A stretch of DNA of 64,000 nucleotides. It comes from Niastella populi. Its GTDB lineage: Bacteria > Bacteroidota > Bacteroidia > Chitinophagales > Chitinophagaceae. The stretch lies in the NCBI RefSeq assembly GCF_002078015.1, contig NZ_LWBP01000243.1:62001-126000 (forward strand). Direction: 5' to 3'. The position numbers were made by a program, and so were the translations under genes. A model generated the notes under the pieces. That model was not told the DNA's origin and made no database searches. It saw only the letters and a list, made by a program, of their open reading frames with translations. Positions 24,016 to 35,022 of this stretch are shown piece after piece. Within the stretch, counting starts at the first letter, position 1, and each line of letters opens with the position of its first letter.

Positions 24016-26223
24016 ATGAGGATACCTATACACTTTATTATACCTTTTTTACTTCTTGGGCAGATCGGTCTTGCGCAAACGGCAGTTTCATTGAAAGTGC
24101 CCATGGAACGCGAAATATGGCACGGCAATATCGATAAACAGCAAAAAAGAGTTATCCAGCTAAATAACCAGGGCAAGATCTCGGCCGATACCACCATCAG
24201 CCTGCAAATTCTCGATGCGCTGCAACGCGGTGTTGACGAGCTGCAGGCACAGGTTGAAATGGATTCCACCCTAAAAAGTAATGATAAGGTCAGGTACCTG
24301 CGCAGTATCGAGATCCTGCTGCGCGGATATACGGGTAGCCTGAACCGCCGCGATTTTCCCGCTTCGCTGGCGCCTGCCCTTATCAAAGCGTTCTCCCAAT
24401 GCATCGAGCTCGACAAACAAAATAAAAGTTTTGCAACTGTCATCGAAAACAATGATTACGGCGTAGCCAAATTGTTGCTCGATTGTTTTAAACAGTACCT
24501 CGATTCAAACCCGGGCATGGTTGCCTCGCGTACCATGCTGATGCGCAAATACCTTACCCTGCATCCCGAAATGATAATGCCCGAGCTGGCTAAAAATCCC
24601 AATGCTCCTTTTGCCGACAGCCTGATAAAAGTGGCGTTGAGCACGGATATTCGCAAGGTATATGATTATGCCCAGGCCAAGAACGCCCTGAGCGAACGCA
24701 TCCGCAATCACAGCGACTCTGCAGTACAACTGGTTGCCCGTATAGCTGCCAGTAAAAGCGGCCAGTTATACTTTCCCTTTCTCGATAACCTGTTGCGCGG
24801 CAATATCACCCTCGGCGCTATCGATAGCGTAAAAGATAATGAGCTGAGCTATTTCCGCCTTATGGTAAAAACGAGGATTGAATACGTACAACGCTCGTTA
24901 CCGCCGTATAACGAAACCGCCAATCAAATGCAGGCCCTGGTAGAAATGATGTCGCGCAAGGCGCGGGATTATTTCATCAGGGAGATCAATGCGCTGCACA
25001 GTGTTTCAAACGAAAACGTACGGTTCAAACGCCTTGAAGGATTGACCGCCCAGGAATTGTACTACCTGGCGGTATTGGGAGAAAATGAAATTTATACTTC
25101 CAGTTATACCCGCGGTGTATATCCCCGCATCTGGCAACGCATGGCCCACCCACGCGGCGATAGTTTGATCATGAGCGTGAATGGCGATTACTTCAGGAAG
25201 TTCATTAAGATGGCCGCCGGTTATAATGAACTGAACGACTTTTTGGGCAGAATGGATAAGCAGAATGCCGAAACGATGATGAAGGCCTTTGTGATCGGTT
25301 TGGAAAAGCCACGAAAAATGAATGACCTTGAAGATGCGGTTGACGTTGCCGATTCGTACAGCAGCATCATGGACAAGAATAAGGAACTGGCAGCATTTAT
25401 TTTGAATGAAGTGAATGTGAGCCATATCAAAAATGTACAGGATAATAATAAACGAGGTATGGTTATCTATAACCTCCTGCGCATTTTATTCGAGTCGGCC
25501 GATACAACAAAGAAAGTTGATCTGAGCACCCTACTGGGCATACCTTCCATTTATGGTAAAGATTACAGCAATCTTACCGATGATAGCGGCCGGGTTGTGC
25601 AACAGGTATTCTTTTACGGCGACGAAGATAAAGATGGTCAACATTCTTATGTCAGCTTTATGAGCCTGTTCCGCGGTAAACCGGGCTGGCGGGTCGACGA
25701 AAGAAAACCCGAGTGGACCACCATTACTTCTACCAAAGGCAAACCCGTTTTGATCTTTGCCAATAAGCCATTGTATGGCGAAGATGACCCCGATGATAAA
25801 GCGCAGAATAAATTAATAGAGTATATGCAGGGCCGTGACCTCACCCCTACCATGGTGGTGCACCGGGGGCACAGTTATCACCTGCCAACCACATTGCGCA
25901 AGCTGCCCGAAAGCGCACGCATTGTGGTGCTGGGATCGTGCGGTGGTTATAATAACCTGAATGAAGTGCTGACGGCTTGTCCCGATGCGCACATCATTTC
26001 TTCAAAACAGGTGGGCACCATGAACGTTAACGATCCCATTTTGCAGGCTATCAATGAAAGGTTGCTGACAGGCAGGAATATTGACTGGATAAATATGTGG
26101 CGTGAGCTGAGCAGAAAGTTTGCAACCGGAGCTGCCAAAGAAAAGTTCGACGATTATATTCCTCCATATAAAAACCTCGGTGCTATTTTCATTAAAGCTT
26201 ATCGTAAAGCGATGGGCGAGTAA
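24016..26223 (+). CDS. Secreted protein with C-terminal caspase/CHAT-like His-Cys dyad
   Basis: A 735-aa protein. The ATG at 24016 is preferred to the GTG at 24007, as it opens the signal peptide (RIPIHFIIPFLLLGQIGLAQ). Residues about 25-560 are almost wholly helical and low in Cys, resembling an alpha-solenoid. Near the end, VVHRGHSYHL (His about 619) and, 23 residues later, IVVLGSCGGYN (Cys about 642) match the clan CD peptidase pattern: a His after a hydrophobic strand, then a hydrophobic strand ending in a Gly-Ser-Cys. CHAT, gingipain and separase domains share it. The substrate is unknown. It appears monocistronic. Confidence 0.75.
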   Translation: MRIPIHFIIPFLLLGQIGLAQTAVSLKVPMEREIWHGNIDKQQKRVIQLNNQGKISADTTISLQILDALQRGVDELQAQVEMDSTLKSNDKVRYLRSIEILLRGYTGSLNRRDFPASLAPALIKAFSQCIELDKQNKSFATVIENNDYGVAKLLLDCFKQYLDSNPGMVASRTMLMRKYLTLHPEMIMPELAKNPNAPFADSLIKVALSTDIRKVYDYAQAKNALSERIRNHSDSAVQLVARIAASKSGQLYFPFLDNLLRGNITLGAIDSVKDNELSYFRLMVKTRIEYVQRSLPPYNETANQMQALVEMMSRKARDYFIREINALHSVSNENVRFKRLEGLTAQELYYLAVLGENEIYTSSYTRGVYPRIWQRMAHPRGDSLIMSVNGDYFRKFIKMAAGYNELNDFLGRMDKQNAETMMKAFVIGLEKPRKMNDLEDAVDVADSYSSIMDKNKELAAFILNEVNVSHIKNVQDNNKRGMVIYNLLRILFESADTTKKVDLSTLLGIPSIYGKDYSNLTDDSGRVVQQVFFYGDEDKDGQHSYVSFMSLFRGKPGWRVDERKPEWTTITSTKGKPVLIFANKPLYGEDDPDDKAQNKLIEYMQGRDLTPTMVVHRGHSYHLPTTLRKLPESARIVVLGSCGGYNNLNEVLTACPDAHIISSKQVGTMNVNDPILQAINERLLTGRNIDWINMWRELSRKFATGAAKEKFDDYIPPYKNLGAIFIKAYRKAMGE

Positions 26224-26400
26224 ATGGTTTGTGGTTTATGGTTTGTTGTTTGTGGTTGTCACTACCGGCAAGTTGTTGCCATTACCTGAAGTTCGCGAAT
26301 TAAAGAACTGCAAACCCGCTTTAACAGCCTGTTAAATATTTTGCAGACTGCAAAATTCAGGGGATAACAACAAACTACAAACAACAAACCCCAAACTAAA
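26223..26400. repeat. Inverted stuttering repeat, GTTTGTGGTTT family
   Basis: The left arm (TTTGTGGTTTATGGTTTGTT...) starts at the stop codon of the upstream gene. The right arm (AACAACAAACTACAAACAAC...) ends about 22 bp before the ABC exporter ATG. About 95 bp lie between. Confidence 0.65.
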
Positions 26401-26422
26401 ATCCTATTTTTGCAAACTCGTT

Positions 26423-28249
26423 ATGGCAGGAAAAAGTAAGGGGAAGATCATATTCGATTTGAGTTTACTGAAGCGGGTATTTCAGTATGCAAAGCCCTAT
26501 AAAACGAAATTCATATTTTCGGTAGTAATGGCTATCCTGCTGGCCGTTATATCTCCCGTACGGCCCTGGCTTATTCAGGTAACCATCAACGATTATGTTC
26601 AACAGGGCGTAACCGCCGGCGCAAAAACAACAAAACTATCTATTGAAGAAGTGATCATCTGGATCACCGTTCTGCAAATAGGGTTACTGTTGCTTGAAAC
26701 CGCTTTCCGTTTTTATTTCTCCTATTTAACGGCGTGGCTGGGTCAAACCGTGGTAAAAGACCTGCGGGTTAATGTATACCGGAAAATTTTGAAGCTTAAC
26801 CTGTCGCAGTTCGATACCACCCCCATAGGTACTTTAACTACCCGCACCATCAATGATATTGAAGCCATCAACGATATTTTTTCCGACGGGCTTATACCCA
26901 TTATCGCCGACCTGTTATCGATCATAGCAGTGCTCATTTTTATGTTCTGGGTCGACTGGCGGTTGACGCTTATCAGCCTGGCCTCATTTCCCTTTTTATT
27001 GATAGCCACCTATTTCTTCAAGGAAAGCGTAAACAAGTCATTCATAAGAGTACGCAACGCGGTAGCCAACCTCAATGCATTTGTGCAGGAACATATTACC
27101 GGTATGGCTATTGTGCAGGCATTTGCTGCGGAAGACAAAGAGTTCAAAAAGTTCAACGCAATTAATAAAGAGCACCGCAATGCCAACATCAATGCCATCT
27201 TCGCCTATTCGGTGTTTTTTCCCGTTGTGGAAATAGTGCTGGCGGTGGGCACCGGTTTAATGGTATGGTGGGCGGCAACGCATGCATTGGATATTTATAA
27301 AGACGATCCGGCGGCCGGCCAGGTGCTCATAGGTAAAATGTTCTCCTTTTTCCTTTGCCTTAACCTGCTGTTCAGGCCATTGCGGGTAATTGCCGATAAG
27401 TTCAATGTGTTGCAAATGGGTATGGTGGCCAGTGAGCGTGTATTCAAGGTGCTGGATAATAAGGATGTGATAAAGACTGAAGGCACCTTCGAGCCAAACA
27501 TGGTAAAAGGTAAGATCACCTTTGAGAATGTATCATTTGCATATGTTGAAGACCGCTATGTATTGAAGAATCTGTCTTTCGAGGTAAAACCCGGCGATAC
27601 GGTGGCTTTAGTGGGCCATACCGGCAGCGGTAAAACCTCTATAATCAGCCTGTTGAACCGGCTGTACCATATACAACAGGGTGCTATAAAGATCGATGAT
27701 GTAAAAGTGGAGGACTACAAATTGGAGGCCCTGCGCAGGCAAATAGGCGTAGTGCTGCAGGATGTATTCCTGTTCTCGGGTTCGGTGCTGGATAATATTA
27801 CCCTGCGTAACCCCGCCATTTCGCGGGAACAGGTGATAGCAGCCGCCAAAATGATTGATATGCACGATTTTATAATGCAGTTGCCGGGCGGGTACGATTA
27901 TAATGTAATGGAGCGGGGCGGAAGCCTTTCGCTCGGTCAGCGCCAGTTACTGTCATTTATCAGGGCTTTATTATATAATCCATCCATACTGATCCTCGAC
28001 GAAGCCACTTCGTCGGTAGACACTGAGAGCGAGTTGTTGATACAGCGGGCTATCGATAAACTGATCGCCGGCCGTACCTCGATCGTCATTGCCCACCGCC
28101 TGTCGACCATTCGCAAGGCAAGCAAAATAATCGTGCTCGACAAGGGCGAGATCAAAGAAATGGGCACCCACGACGAACTGATCGCCCACCAGGGCTTTTA
28201 TTTCAAACTTCACCAGATGCAGTTCGAAAAACACATTCCGGTTCCGTAA
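26423..28249 (+). CDS. ABC exporter, MsbA-like half-transporter
   Basis: A 608-aa fusion of a six-helix membrane domain (residues about 20-335) and an ATPase (about 365-600). The ATPase shows Walker A GHTGSGKTS, Q-loop VVLQDVFLFSG, signature LSLGQRQ, Walker B ILILDEATSS, and H-loop IAHRLST. The membrane domain carries the FDTTPIGTLTTRTINDIE elbow typical of lipid or drug exporters. It probably works as a homodimer moving lipid A-core, another lipid or a drug. No partner is encoded nearby. Ordinary length for the family. Confidence 0.9.
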   Translation: MAGKSKGKIIFDLSLLKRVFQYAKPYKTKFIFSVVMAILLAVISPVRPWLIQVTINDYVQQGVTAGAKTTKLSIEEVIIWITVLQIGLLLLETAFRFYFSYLTAWLGQTVVKDLRVNVYRKILKLNLSQFDTTPIGTLTTRTINDIEAINDIFSDGLIPIIADLLSIIAVLIFMFWVDWRLTLISLASFPFLLIATYFFKESVNKSFIRVRNAVANLNAFVQEHITGMAIVQAFAAEDKEFKKFNAINKEHRNANINAIFAYSVFFPVVEIVLAVGTGLMVWWAATHALDIYKDDPAAGQVLIGKMFSFFLCLNLLFRPLRVIADKFNVLQMGMVASERVFKVLDNKDVIKTEGTFEPNMVKGKITFENVSFAYVEDRYVLKNLSFEVKPGDTVALVGHTGSGKTSIISLLNRLYHIQQGAIKIDDVKVEDYKLEALRRQIGVVLQDVFLFSGSVLDNITLRNPAISREQVIAAAKMIDMHDFIMQLPGGYDYNVMERGGSLSLGQRQLLSFIRALLYNPSILILDEATSSVDTESELLIQRAIDKLIAGRTSIVIAHRLSTIRKASKIIVLDKGEIKEMGTHDELIAHQGFYFKLHQMQFEKHIPVP

Positions 28250-28731
28250 CAGGGAGCCATGCTTTTAAAACCTGTTAGTGATGGCATCAGCTATTCATAT
28301 GTTTATTTATTTCATATGAATGACTGTATGAATTTGTACAGGCCTTTTCCGGCCCTGAACAATAACTCGTTTTATTCAAACACAGACAAAGTGCACACCA
28401 AACGCAGACCAAGCCCAGACCAAATGCAGGCAAAATCAGGGGTATACACGGGTTTGGTTTGGGTTTGGCAACTGTTTAATATAAGTTTAAGTGAGATCAG
28501 ATATTGACCTGGTATGGCTAAGGGTAAGAGACAGGAGGCGGTAAATGGTAAAACACACCCCTGATTTTTAAGCAGAATTGTTATTTTCTGATATATGTGG
28601 TAAATAATAATATGATGTTTTTGAAGATATAAGGATTCAAAGGGGCTAAAATCCACCAAACACAGGACAGTACTGGACAGGTGTTGAATAAATTACTTTG
28701 ATTATTGGTGCGTTTTTGACTTTCCGCTACT
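28250..28731. other. Gene-free region upstream of the atp operon
   Basis: It holds the CCAAAC word-repeat at 28388-28472. Two short overlapping ORFs on opposite strands across the repeat (to 82 and 95 codons) look like low-complexity artefacts. No atpI- or atpZ-like gene is present. Confidence 0.4.
28388..28472. repeat. Inverted stuttering repeat, CCAAAC/GTTTGG family
   Basis: One arm reads ACCAAACGCAGACCAAGCCC, with GACCAAATGC following. The other reads GGGTTTGGTTTGGGTTTGG. The loop is about 30 bp. Confidence 0.6.
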
Positions 28732-28739
28732 TATCTTTG
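28732..28739 (+). promoter_or_regulatory. -7 box of the atp operon
   Basis: TATCTTTG, matching the Bacteroidota TAnnTTTG consensus, 19 bp before the atpB start. A TTGG at 28705-28708 with a 23-bp spacer could be the -33 element. Confidence 0.6.
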
Positions 28740-28758
28740 CGCAAAATTTAAAACAGGT

Positions 28759-30238
<1,480 letters not shown>

Positions 30239-30339
30239 TAGGTGGTCACGTAAAAACAGTACTGCATTCAATGCAAAGGGCGGCGAATGCAGTATTTTTC
30301 TCTAAAAAGCTATAACTATACCATAAATATCAATTTAAT

Positions 30340-30834
30340 ATGGAATTACTTACCCCCGGATTAGGCTTATTAGTGTGGAATTTAATCGCGTTTTTGATCC
30401 TTTTGATCATTCTGGGAAAATTCGCCTGGAAGCCTATTTTGAAGTCACTGAAAGAGCGTGAAACCGGTATTGCCGATTCACTGGCAACCGCTGAAAGGGT
30501 AAAAGCTGAAATGGCTCAACTGAAAAGTGAGAACGAGGCCCTGCTTGCCAAAGCCCGTGAAGAAAGAGCGCAACTGCTGAAAGAGGCCCGTGATACAAAA
30601 GACAGGATCATTGCAGAGGCAAAAGAGCAGGCGAAGGTAGAAGCCGGCAAGATCATCGCTGATGCCAATGTGGCTATTCAACAGCAAAAGATGGCTGCCA
30701 TCACCGATGTAAAGAACCAGGTTGGTGCGTTGGTAATTGACGTGGCTGAGAAAGTGCTGCGTCGCGAGCTTACCGACAAAGGACAACAGGAAAAATACAT
30801 TAAAGAACTGGCTGAAGAAGTAAAGCTTAATTAA
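30340..30834 (+). CDS. atpF: F0F1 ATP synthase subunit b
   Basis: A 164-aa protein. One N-terminal membrane helix (LLVWNLIAFLILLIILGKFAW) is followed by a long charged coiled coil (residues about 35-140, heptad-rich with AKAREERAQLLKEA) and a C-terminal delta-binding end. This is the typical architecture and length of the peripheral-stalk b subunit. It is separated from atpH by a 167-bp inverted word-repeat, unusual inside an atp operon. Confidence 0.95.
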   Translation: MELLTPGLGLLVWNLIAFLILLIILGKFAWKPILKSLKERETGIADSLATAERVKAEMAQLKSENEALLAKAREERAQLLKEARDTKDRIIAEAKEQAKVEAGKIIADANVAIQQQKMAAITDVKNQVGALVIDVAEKVLRRELTDKGQQEKYIKELAEEVKLN

Positions 30835-31001
30835 TTAGCTGATGTGATAATTCGATAATGTGATAATGAATACAAACTCATTGCACATACCGAATTACGC
30901 AAGGGCTGAAAAAATAGTTGTAAAAAGTGAGGTGTGGTAATAGTTAGCGGTCTCGAAAATTGGGTCATTATCGAATTATCACATTATCAAATTATCACAT
31001 T
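30832..31001. repeat. Inverted stuttering repeat between atpF and atpH
   Basis: The left arm (GATGTGATAATTCGATAATG and onward) and the right arm (TCATTATCGAATTATCACAT and onward) are nearly perfect complements over about 29 bp, with about 90 bp between. The right arm runs into the atpH start codon. Confidence 0.75.
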
Positions 31002-31565
31002 ATGCCAAACCCTCGTTTAGCGGCGCGTTATGCAAAAAGTTTGATTGACCTGGCCAACGAAAGGAACCAGGTTGAAACGGTGTATCAGGATATGCAGTTC
31101 CTGCAGGCGCTTTGCAAAGATAGTCGCGATTTTTTGGTGCTGCTGCGCAGCCCCATTGTAAAGGCTGATAAAAAAAGCGTAATTGTCGAAGCAGTTACCA
31201 AAGGAAGGATCAGCGACATTACCGCTGCTTTCAACCGGCTGCTTATTACCAAAGGCCGCGAATCGAACCTGCCTGAGATCATTGTTGCATTTATAGACCA
31301 GTACAAAAAGCAAAAAGGTATTCACACTATAAAGCTTACGACTGCCGTACCTGTTACCGAAGAGGTAAAAAAGCAGCTTATAAGCCAGATTCAGAAGCAA
31401 ACCAACCTGAGCAATATCGACCTGAAGGCTACCGTAAATGCGGATATCATCGGCGGATTTGTGCTTGAGATTGGCGATACGCTGGTTGATGCCAGCATTG
31501 TGTACGATCTGAACAAGATCAAGGCGCAATTCATGAATAATGATTTTATTTATAAGATAAGATAG
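31002..31565 (+). CDS. atpH: F0F1 ATP synthase subunit delta
   Basis: A 187-aa OSCP/delta protein. The start is the ATG at 31002, giving the conserved opening NPRLAARYAKSLIDLA. The longer frame from 30960 is translated from the repeat. The N-terminal six-helix domain spans about 1-105. The C-terminal part contains the family signature DIIGGFVLEIGDTLVDASI. It joins the peripheral stalk to the alpha subunits. Confidence 0.95.
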   Translation: MPNPRLAARYAKSLIDLANERNQVETVYQDMQFLQALCKDSRDFLVLLRSPIVKADKKSVIVEAVTKGRISDITAAFNRLLITKGRESNLPEIIVAFIDQYKKQKGIHTIKLTTAVPVTEEVKKQLISQIQKQTNLSNIDLKATVNADIIGGFVLEIGDTLVDASIVYDLNKIKAQFMNNDFIYKIR

Positions 31566-31599
31566 TTAACACACACTCAAAAACTATAAACGGTTATAT

Positions 31600-33180
31600 A
31601 TGGTAGAGATAAAACCCGATGAGATATCTGCGATATTGCGTCAGCAATTGAGCAACTTTAACGCTGCGGCCGACCTGGAGGAAGTGGGTACTGTATTGCA
31701 GGTGGGTGATGGTATCGCCCGCGTATACGGTTTAAATAATGTACGTTCCGGTGAACTGGTTGAGTTTGAGAACGGGGTACGTGCCATTGCCCTTAACCTT
31801 GAAGAAGACAACGTGGGTGTGGTATTGATGGGTGAAAGCGGTGATATTAAAGAAGGTGCTAAAGTACGCCGCACCGGCAAGATCGCGTCTATTAACGTAG
31901 GCGAGGGCATGCTGGGCCGCGTGGTAAATACATTGGGTGAGCCCATCGATGGTAAAGGACCCATCACCGGCGACAGATACGAAATGCCCCTGGAGCGTAA
32001 AGCGCCTGGTGTAATTTACCGTGAGCCGGTAAAGGAGCCACTGCAAACTGGTTTGAAAGCCATTGACGCCATGATCCCCATCGGCCGCGGACAACGTGAG
32101 CTGATCATCGGTGACCGTCAAACCGGTAAAACCGCCATCGCGGTTGACACCATCATCAACCAGAAAGAATTTTTCGCTGCCGGAAAACCGGTGTTCTGTA
32201 TATATGTTGCCATCGGTCAGAAAGCATCAACCATTGCCGGTGTGATGAAGACCCTGGAAGACAACGGTGCAATGGCCTTTACAACAATCGTAGCGGCTTC
32301 AGCCTCTGATCCTGCTCCGTTACAGTTCTACGCGCCATTTGCCGGTGCCGCTATCGGTGAGTTCTTCCGCGATACCGGCCGCCCGGCCCTGATCATTTAT
32401 GATGATCTGTCAAAACAGGCCGTAGCTTACCGCGAGGTGTCGCTGTTGCTGCGCCGTCCCCCTGGCCGTGAAGCTTATCCCGGTGACGTATTCTACCTGC
32501 ACAGCCGTTTGCTCGAGCGCGCTGCGAAAGTGATCAACGACGATTCTGTGGCAAAGAACATGAACGATTTGCCTGAATCGATAAAACACCTGGTAAAAGG
32601 TGGTGGTTCACTCACCGCATTGCCTATCATCGAAACACAGGCCGGTGACGTGTCGGCCTACATTCCTACAAACGTGATCTCGATCACCGATGGACAGATC
32701 TTCCTTGAGTCGAACCTGTTCAACGCAGGTATTCGTCCGGCCATCAACGTAGGTATCTCTGTAAGCCGTGTGGGTGGTAACGCGCAGATCAAATCGATGA
32801 AGAAAGTGGCTGGTACACTGAAGCTCGACCAGGCCCTGTACCGCGAAATGGAGGCCTTCTCCAAATTCGGTGGTGATCTCGATGCCGCTACCAAACTGGT
32901 ACTTGATAAAGGTGCCCGTAACGTGGAGATCCTGAAACAACACCAATACTCGCCTTTCGCCGTAGAAAAGCAGGTGGCTATCATTTACCTGGGTACGCAA
33001 GGTTTGTTGCGTGAAGTACCTGTTAAGAAAATGAAAGAGTTTGAAGAACACTTCCTGATGGAAATGGAAAACAAACTGCCAGATGTACTGGTTGAGTTCA
33101 AAAAAGGTAACTTACCTGATGATGGTATTAAGAAAATGGTTAATCTGGCCAACACCCTGATACCCCAGTACAAAGCATAA
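31600..33180 (+). CDS. atpA: F0F1 ATP synthase subunit alpha
   Basis: A 526-aa protein. An N-terminal beta-barrel is followed by the nucleotide-binding domain with P-loop GDRQTGKT at about residue 170. The family signature [14 protein letters not shown] lies near 384, and the arginine in this signature (VSRVGG) is the catalytic-site arginine. The helical C-terminal domain is complete. It starts 34 bp after atpH. A terminator follows at once, so the usual next gene, atpG, is not adjacent. atpD/atpC are also absent from the window, as is common in Bacteroidota. Confidence 0.97.
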   Translation: MVEIKPDEISAILRQQLSNFNAAADLEEVGTVLQVGDGIARVYGLNNVRSGELVEFENGVRAIALNLEEDNVGVVLMGESGDIKEGAKVRRTGKIASINVGEGMLGRVVNTLGEPIDGKGPITGDRYEMPLERKAPGVIYREPVKEPLQTGLKAIDAMIPIGRGQRELIIGDRQTGKTAIAVDTIINQKEFFAAGKPVFCIYVAIGQKASTIAGVMKTLEDNGAMAFTTIVAASASDPAPLQFYAPFAGAAIGEFFRDTGRPALIIYDDLSKQAVAYREVSLLLRRPPGREAYPGDVFYLHSRLLERAAKVINDDSVAKNMNDLPESIKHLVKGGGSLTALPIIETQAGDVSAYIPTNVISITDGQIFLESNLFNAGIRPAINVGISVSRVGGNAQIKSMKKVAGTLKLDQALYREMEAFSKFGGDLDAATKLVLDKGARNVEILKQHQYSPFAVEKQVAIIYLGTQGLLREVPVKKMKEFEEHFLMEMENKLPDVLVEFKKGNLPDDGIKKMVNLANTLIPQYKA

Positions 33181-33210
33181 CAAGTATTGTTATACGATAT
33201 ATTTGAAAGG

Positions 33211-33237
33211 GCCGCTCCGAATAGGGGTGGCTTTTTT
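33211..33237 (+). terminator. Intrinsic terminator of the atp operon
   Basis: GCCGCTCC (33211-33218) pairs with GGGGTGGC (33224-33231) with two wobble pairs, then TTTTTT. It starts 30 bp after the atpA stop. Confidence 0.85.
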
Positions 33238-33238
33238 A

Positions 33239-33490
33239 CTTAAGGCTGAACGCTGAACGCTTAAGGCTTAACGCGGAAAGCAGTTGATAAGTTGAAAGAG
33301 GTGATAAAGGCGAGTGGCAAGTAGTTAGTGGCAAGTAGGGAATTACAGGGTGCGGCGGAAAATCGCGAGTCACGATAAGCGGGTCATTGCCGATTCACAT
33401 CCTGCCCCGATGAAGTCGGGGATTACCGGAAAGAAACGGAGGTTCGAAATTAGGACACCCTTTCACGTTTCACGTTTGCCGTTTCACGGA
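33239..33490. repeat. Composite stuttering-word tract after atpA
   Basis: Two word families follow each other. AAGGCTGAACGCTGAACGCT... lies at 33241-33283. TCACGATAAGCGGGTCATTG and TTTCACGTTTCACGTTTGCC lie at 33370-33490. The rest of 33181-33736 holds no gene I can support. Confidence 0.55.
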
Positions 33491-33736
33491 TTAGTACCAG
33501 CGTAAAAAAAAATGTAAAAAAGTAATATTACTATTGCATAATCGAATTGCAGTTTCGATATTTGTGCATCGATCAGCGTTGCTGATATGATTCTCTCCCA
33601 ATCTCCTGTTCAGAACCGTACCTGTATCTTCCGTTTCTATTATTACCCCAATGTTCCGTGAAAACTATTGTTCCGGTTACCCGATTTACCTGTGAATTAC
33701 TTTGTTCCGGTCCCTTTTAAACGTATCTGTGCAAGC

Positions 33737-33937
33737 ATGTACCTTTTGAAACACATAAGTATAAGAGTTTATTCAGTATTCGATCAACTGATTGTTACAC
33801 TGGTTCTTACTACGTCTGCATGTTTGTTCTCATATACTACTTCTGCCGGTAGTGCTACACAATCGCCGGTAATGCCGGGGGCCGAAATAAACGCCAGTAA
33901 CGGCCATGTAAACACTAATTTGTTTTATCGTAATTAA
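33737..33937 (+). CDS. Possible small secreted or membrane protein
   Basis: A 66-codon ORF with a basic N-terminus, one hydrophobic stretch (FDQLIVTLVLTTSACLFSY) and a polar tail rich in Ser/Asn. It could be a signal-peptide micro-protein or the 5' remnant of a larger gene. Within it, the words AAGAGTTTATT and CGATCAAC resemble parts of the 66-bp repeats found 500 bp further on, so it may be decayed repeat-associated DNA. A hairpin GGTTGAA-ACAG-TTCAACC follows at about 33953-33971. No family is recognised. Confidence 0.3.
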   Translation: MYLLKHISIRVYSVFDQLIVTLVLTTSACLFSYTTSAGSATQSPVMPGAEINASNGHVNTNLFYRN

Positions 33938-34254
33938 AATATATATCAATGGCCGGTTGAAACAGTTCAACCAAAAGGCTTACTTTATTGTAATGTATAA
34001 GTTGAAGAATGATCTGAGCAAACCGGTAAATGCCGTTGTATTACCACCCAACCGAAACTGAACTGGTTACGTATTATAATACCGGTGAGGTTGTGCCGAA
34101 GTGACTGAAGGTTTTGAATATGTGAAATTGTTAAATGAGTGACGATGGATGCAACGGATCATAATGAAATTGTGTAATAAGTGATATGTATGTATAAAAG
34201 TACCCGATGGATAATTGTGCTACCTTAAGCAGTGCGCAAAAAGAAAAGAGATTA

Positions 34255-34320
34255 AAGAGTTTATTTTAAAGGGTACGATCAACAACGCCGTCCCGTTTCT
34301 ACGGGATGGTTCTTTTAAAC
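34255..34320 (+). repeat. 66-bp hairpin repeat, copy 1
   Basis: It begins AGAGTTTATTTTAAAGGGTA and contains a 9-bp stem (CCGTCCCGT / ACGGGATGG, one wobble pair, TTCT loop) followed by TTCTTTTAAA. Terminator-like on the plus strand. Confidence 0.85.
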
Positions 34321-34472
34321 GTTCCATTCCTATCTGAATACCTCAGCCGAAATTCAAGTATCTGAAGCCCTGCTTACAGGCGCTGTAGTTTAACCACCGT
34401 CGCTATTTTATTTACGGGAAAATCAAAAATTACATTTACTGCTCCGGCGTAAGCCATGGGCAGTTGATATAA

Positions 34473-34538
34473 AGAGTTTATTTTAAAGGGTACGATCAAC
34501 AACACCGTCCCGTTTCTACGGGATGGTTCTTTTTAAAA
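34473..34538 (+). repeat. 66-bp hairpin repeat, copy 2
   Basis: Nearly identical to copy 1, 218 bp downstream. One change (CACCGTCCC instead of CGCCGTCCC) and a slightly longer T-run. Confidence 0.85.
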
Positions 34539-34649
34539 TCGTAACCCTGGTATAACACACCAAATGATTATTACGGACCAGGAGGTAAGAACCGGGATCT
34601 TTTGCAGGCGCAAAAGGTCCTGCTCCCGGAACATTATATAAAGGAACAT

Positions 34650-34716
34650 AAGAGTTTATTTTAAAGGGTACGATCAACAACGCCGTCCCGTTTCTACGGG
34701 ATGGTTTTTTTAAAAA
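34650..34716 (+). repeat. 66-bp hairpin repeat, copy 3
   Basis: Nearly identical to copies 1 and 2, 178 bp after copy 2. The stem is identical to copy 1 and the tail is TTTTTTTAAAA. Confidence 0.85.
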
Positions 34717-35022
34717 GATCCAAAGAATGACTGCCCGCTCCCAGGGAAAAAGTTCATTGCCCATTGCATTAATATCCGCTGTTAGTGAATTACTAAAATT
34801 CCATTTCCTTTTACTGCTCCGATATCGACACTGATTGGGTAACTGTTTGTTTCTTGTTGCTCATCAGAAAAGCCTGTTTACTGCATTGTTTTACCTGATA
34901 TGTGTTTAAAATAACGTAACAGCATGCTGTTATGGCAGGCGGCTGTTTGTATGCCGCCCCTCCGGGAATTCCGCGTGCTTTCCTATGCGCACGCCATACT
35001 GTAACTATTTAAATTTTATCAG

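Larger units (their letters stand above)
33938..35022. other. Gene-poor region with three hairpin repeats
   Basis: A 1.1-kb stretch without a convincing gene. On the minus strand short open fragments lie between the repeats: a 27-codon frame opening MAYAGAVNV, a frame containing PLYNVPGAGPFAPAKDPGSY, and a tail reading PISVDIGAVKGNG. They look like the ends of related, decayed genes. The three 66-bp repeats are listed separately. Confidence 0.4.

Noticed and set aside
28259-28659. Overlapping 82- and 95-codon ORFs upstream of atpB
   Set aside because: They run through the CCAAAC/GTTTGG low-complexity repeat on both strands and have no domain, signal or start context.
34255-34716. Three 66-bp repeats as a CRISPR or integron attC array
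   Set aside because: Spacing is 178-218 bp and unequal, no cas or integrase gene is present, and no attC core sites were found.
34516-34764. 82-codon minus-strand ORF
   Set aside because: It reads through hairpin repeat copy 3 and fragments on both sides; more likely chance or decayed DNA than one gene.
33181-35022. A degraded atpG after atpA
   Set aside because: No frame on either strand resembles the gamma subunit ends or its conserved segments.
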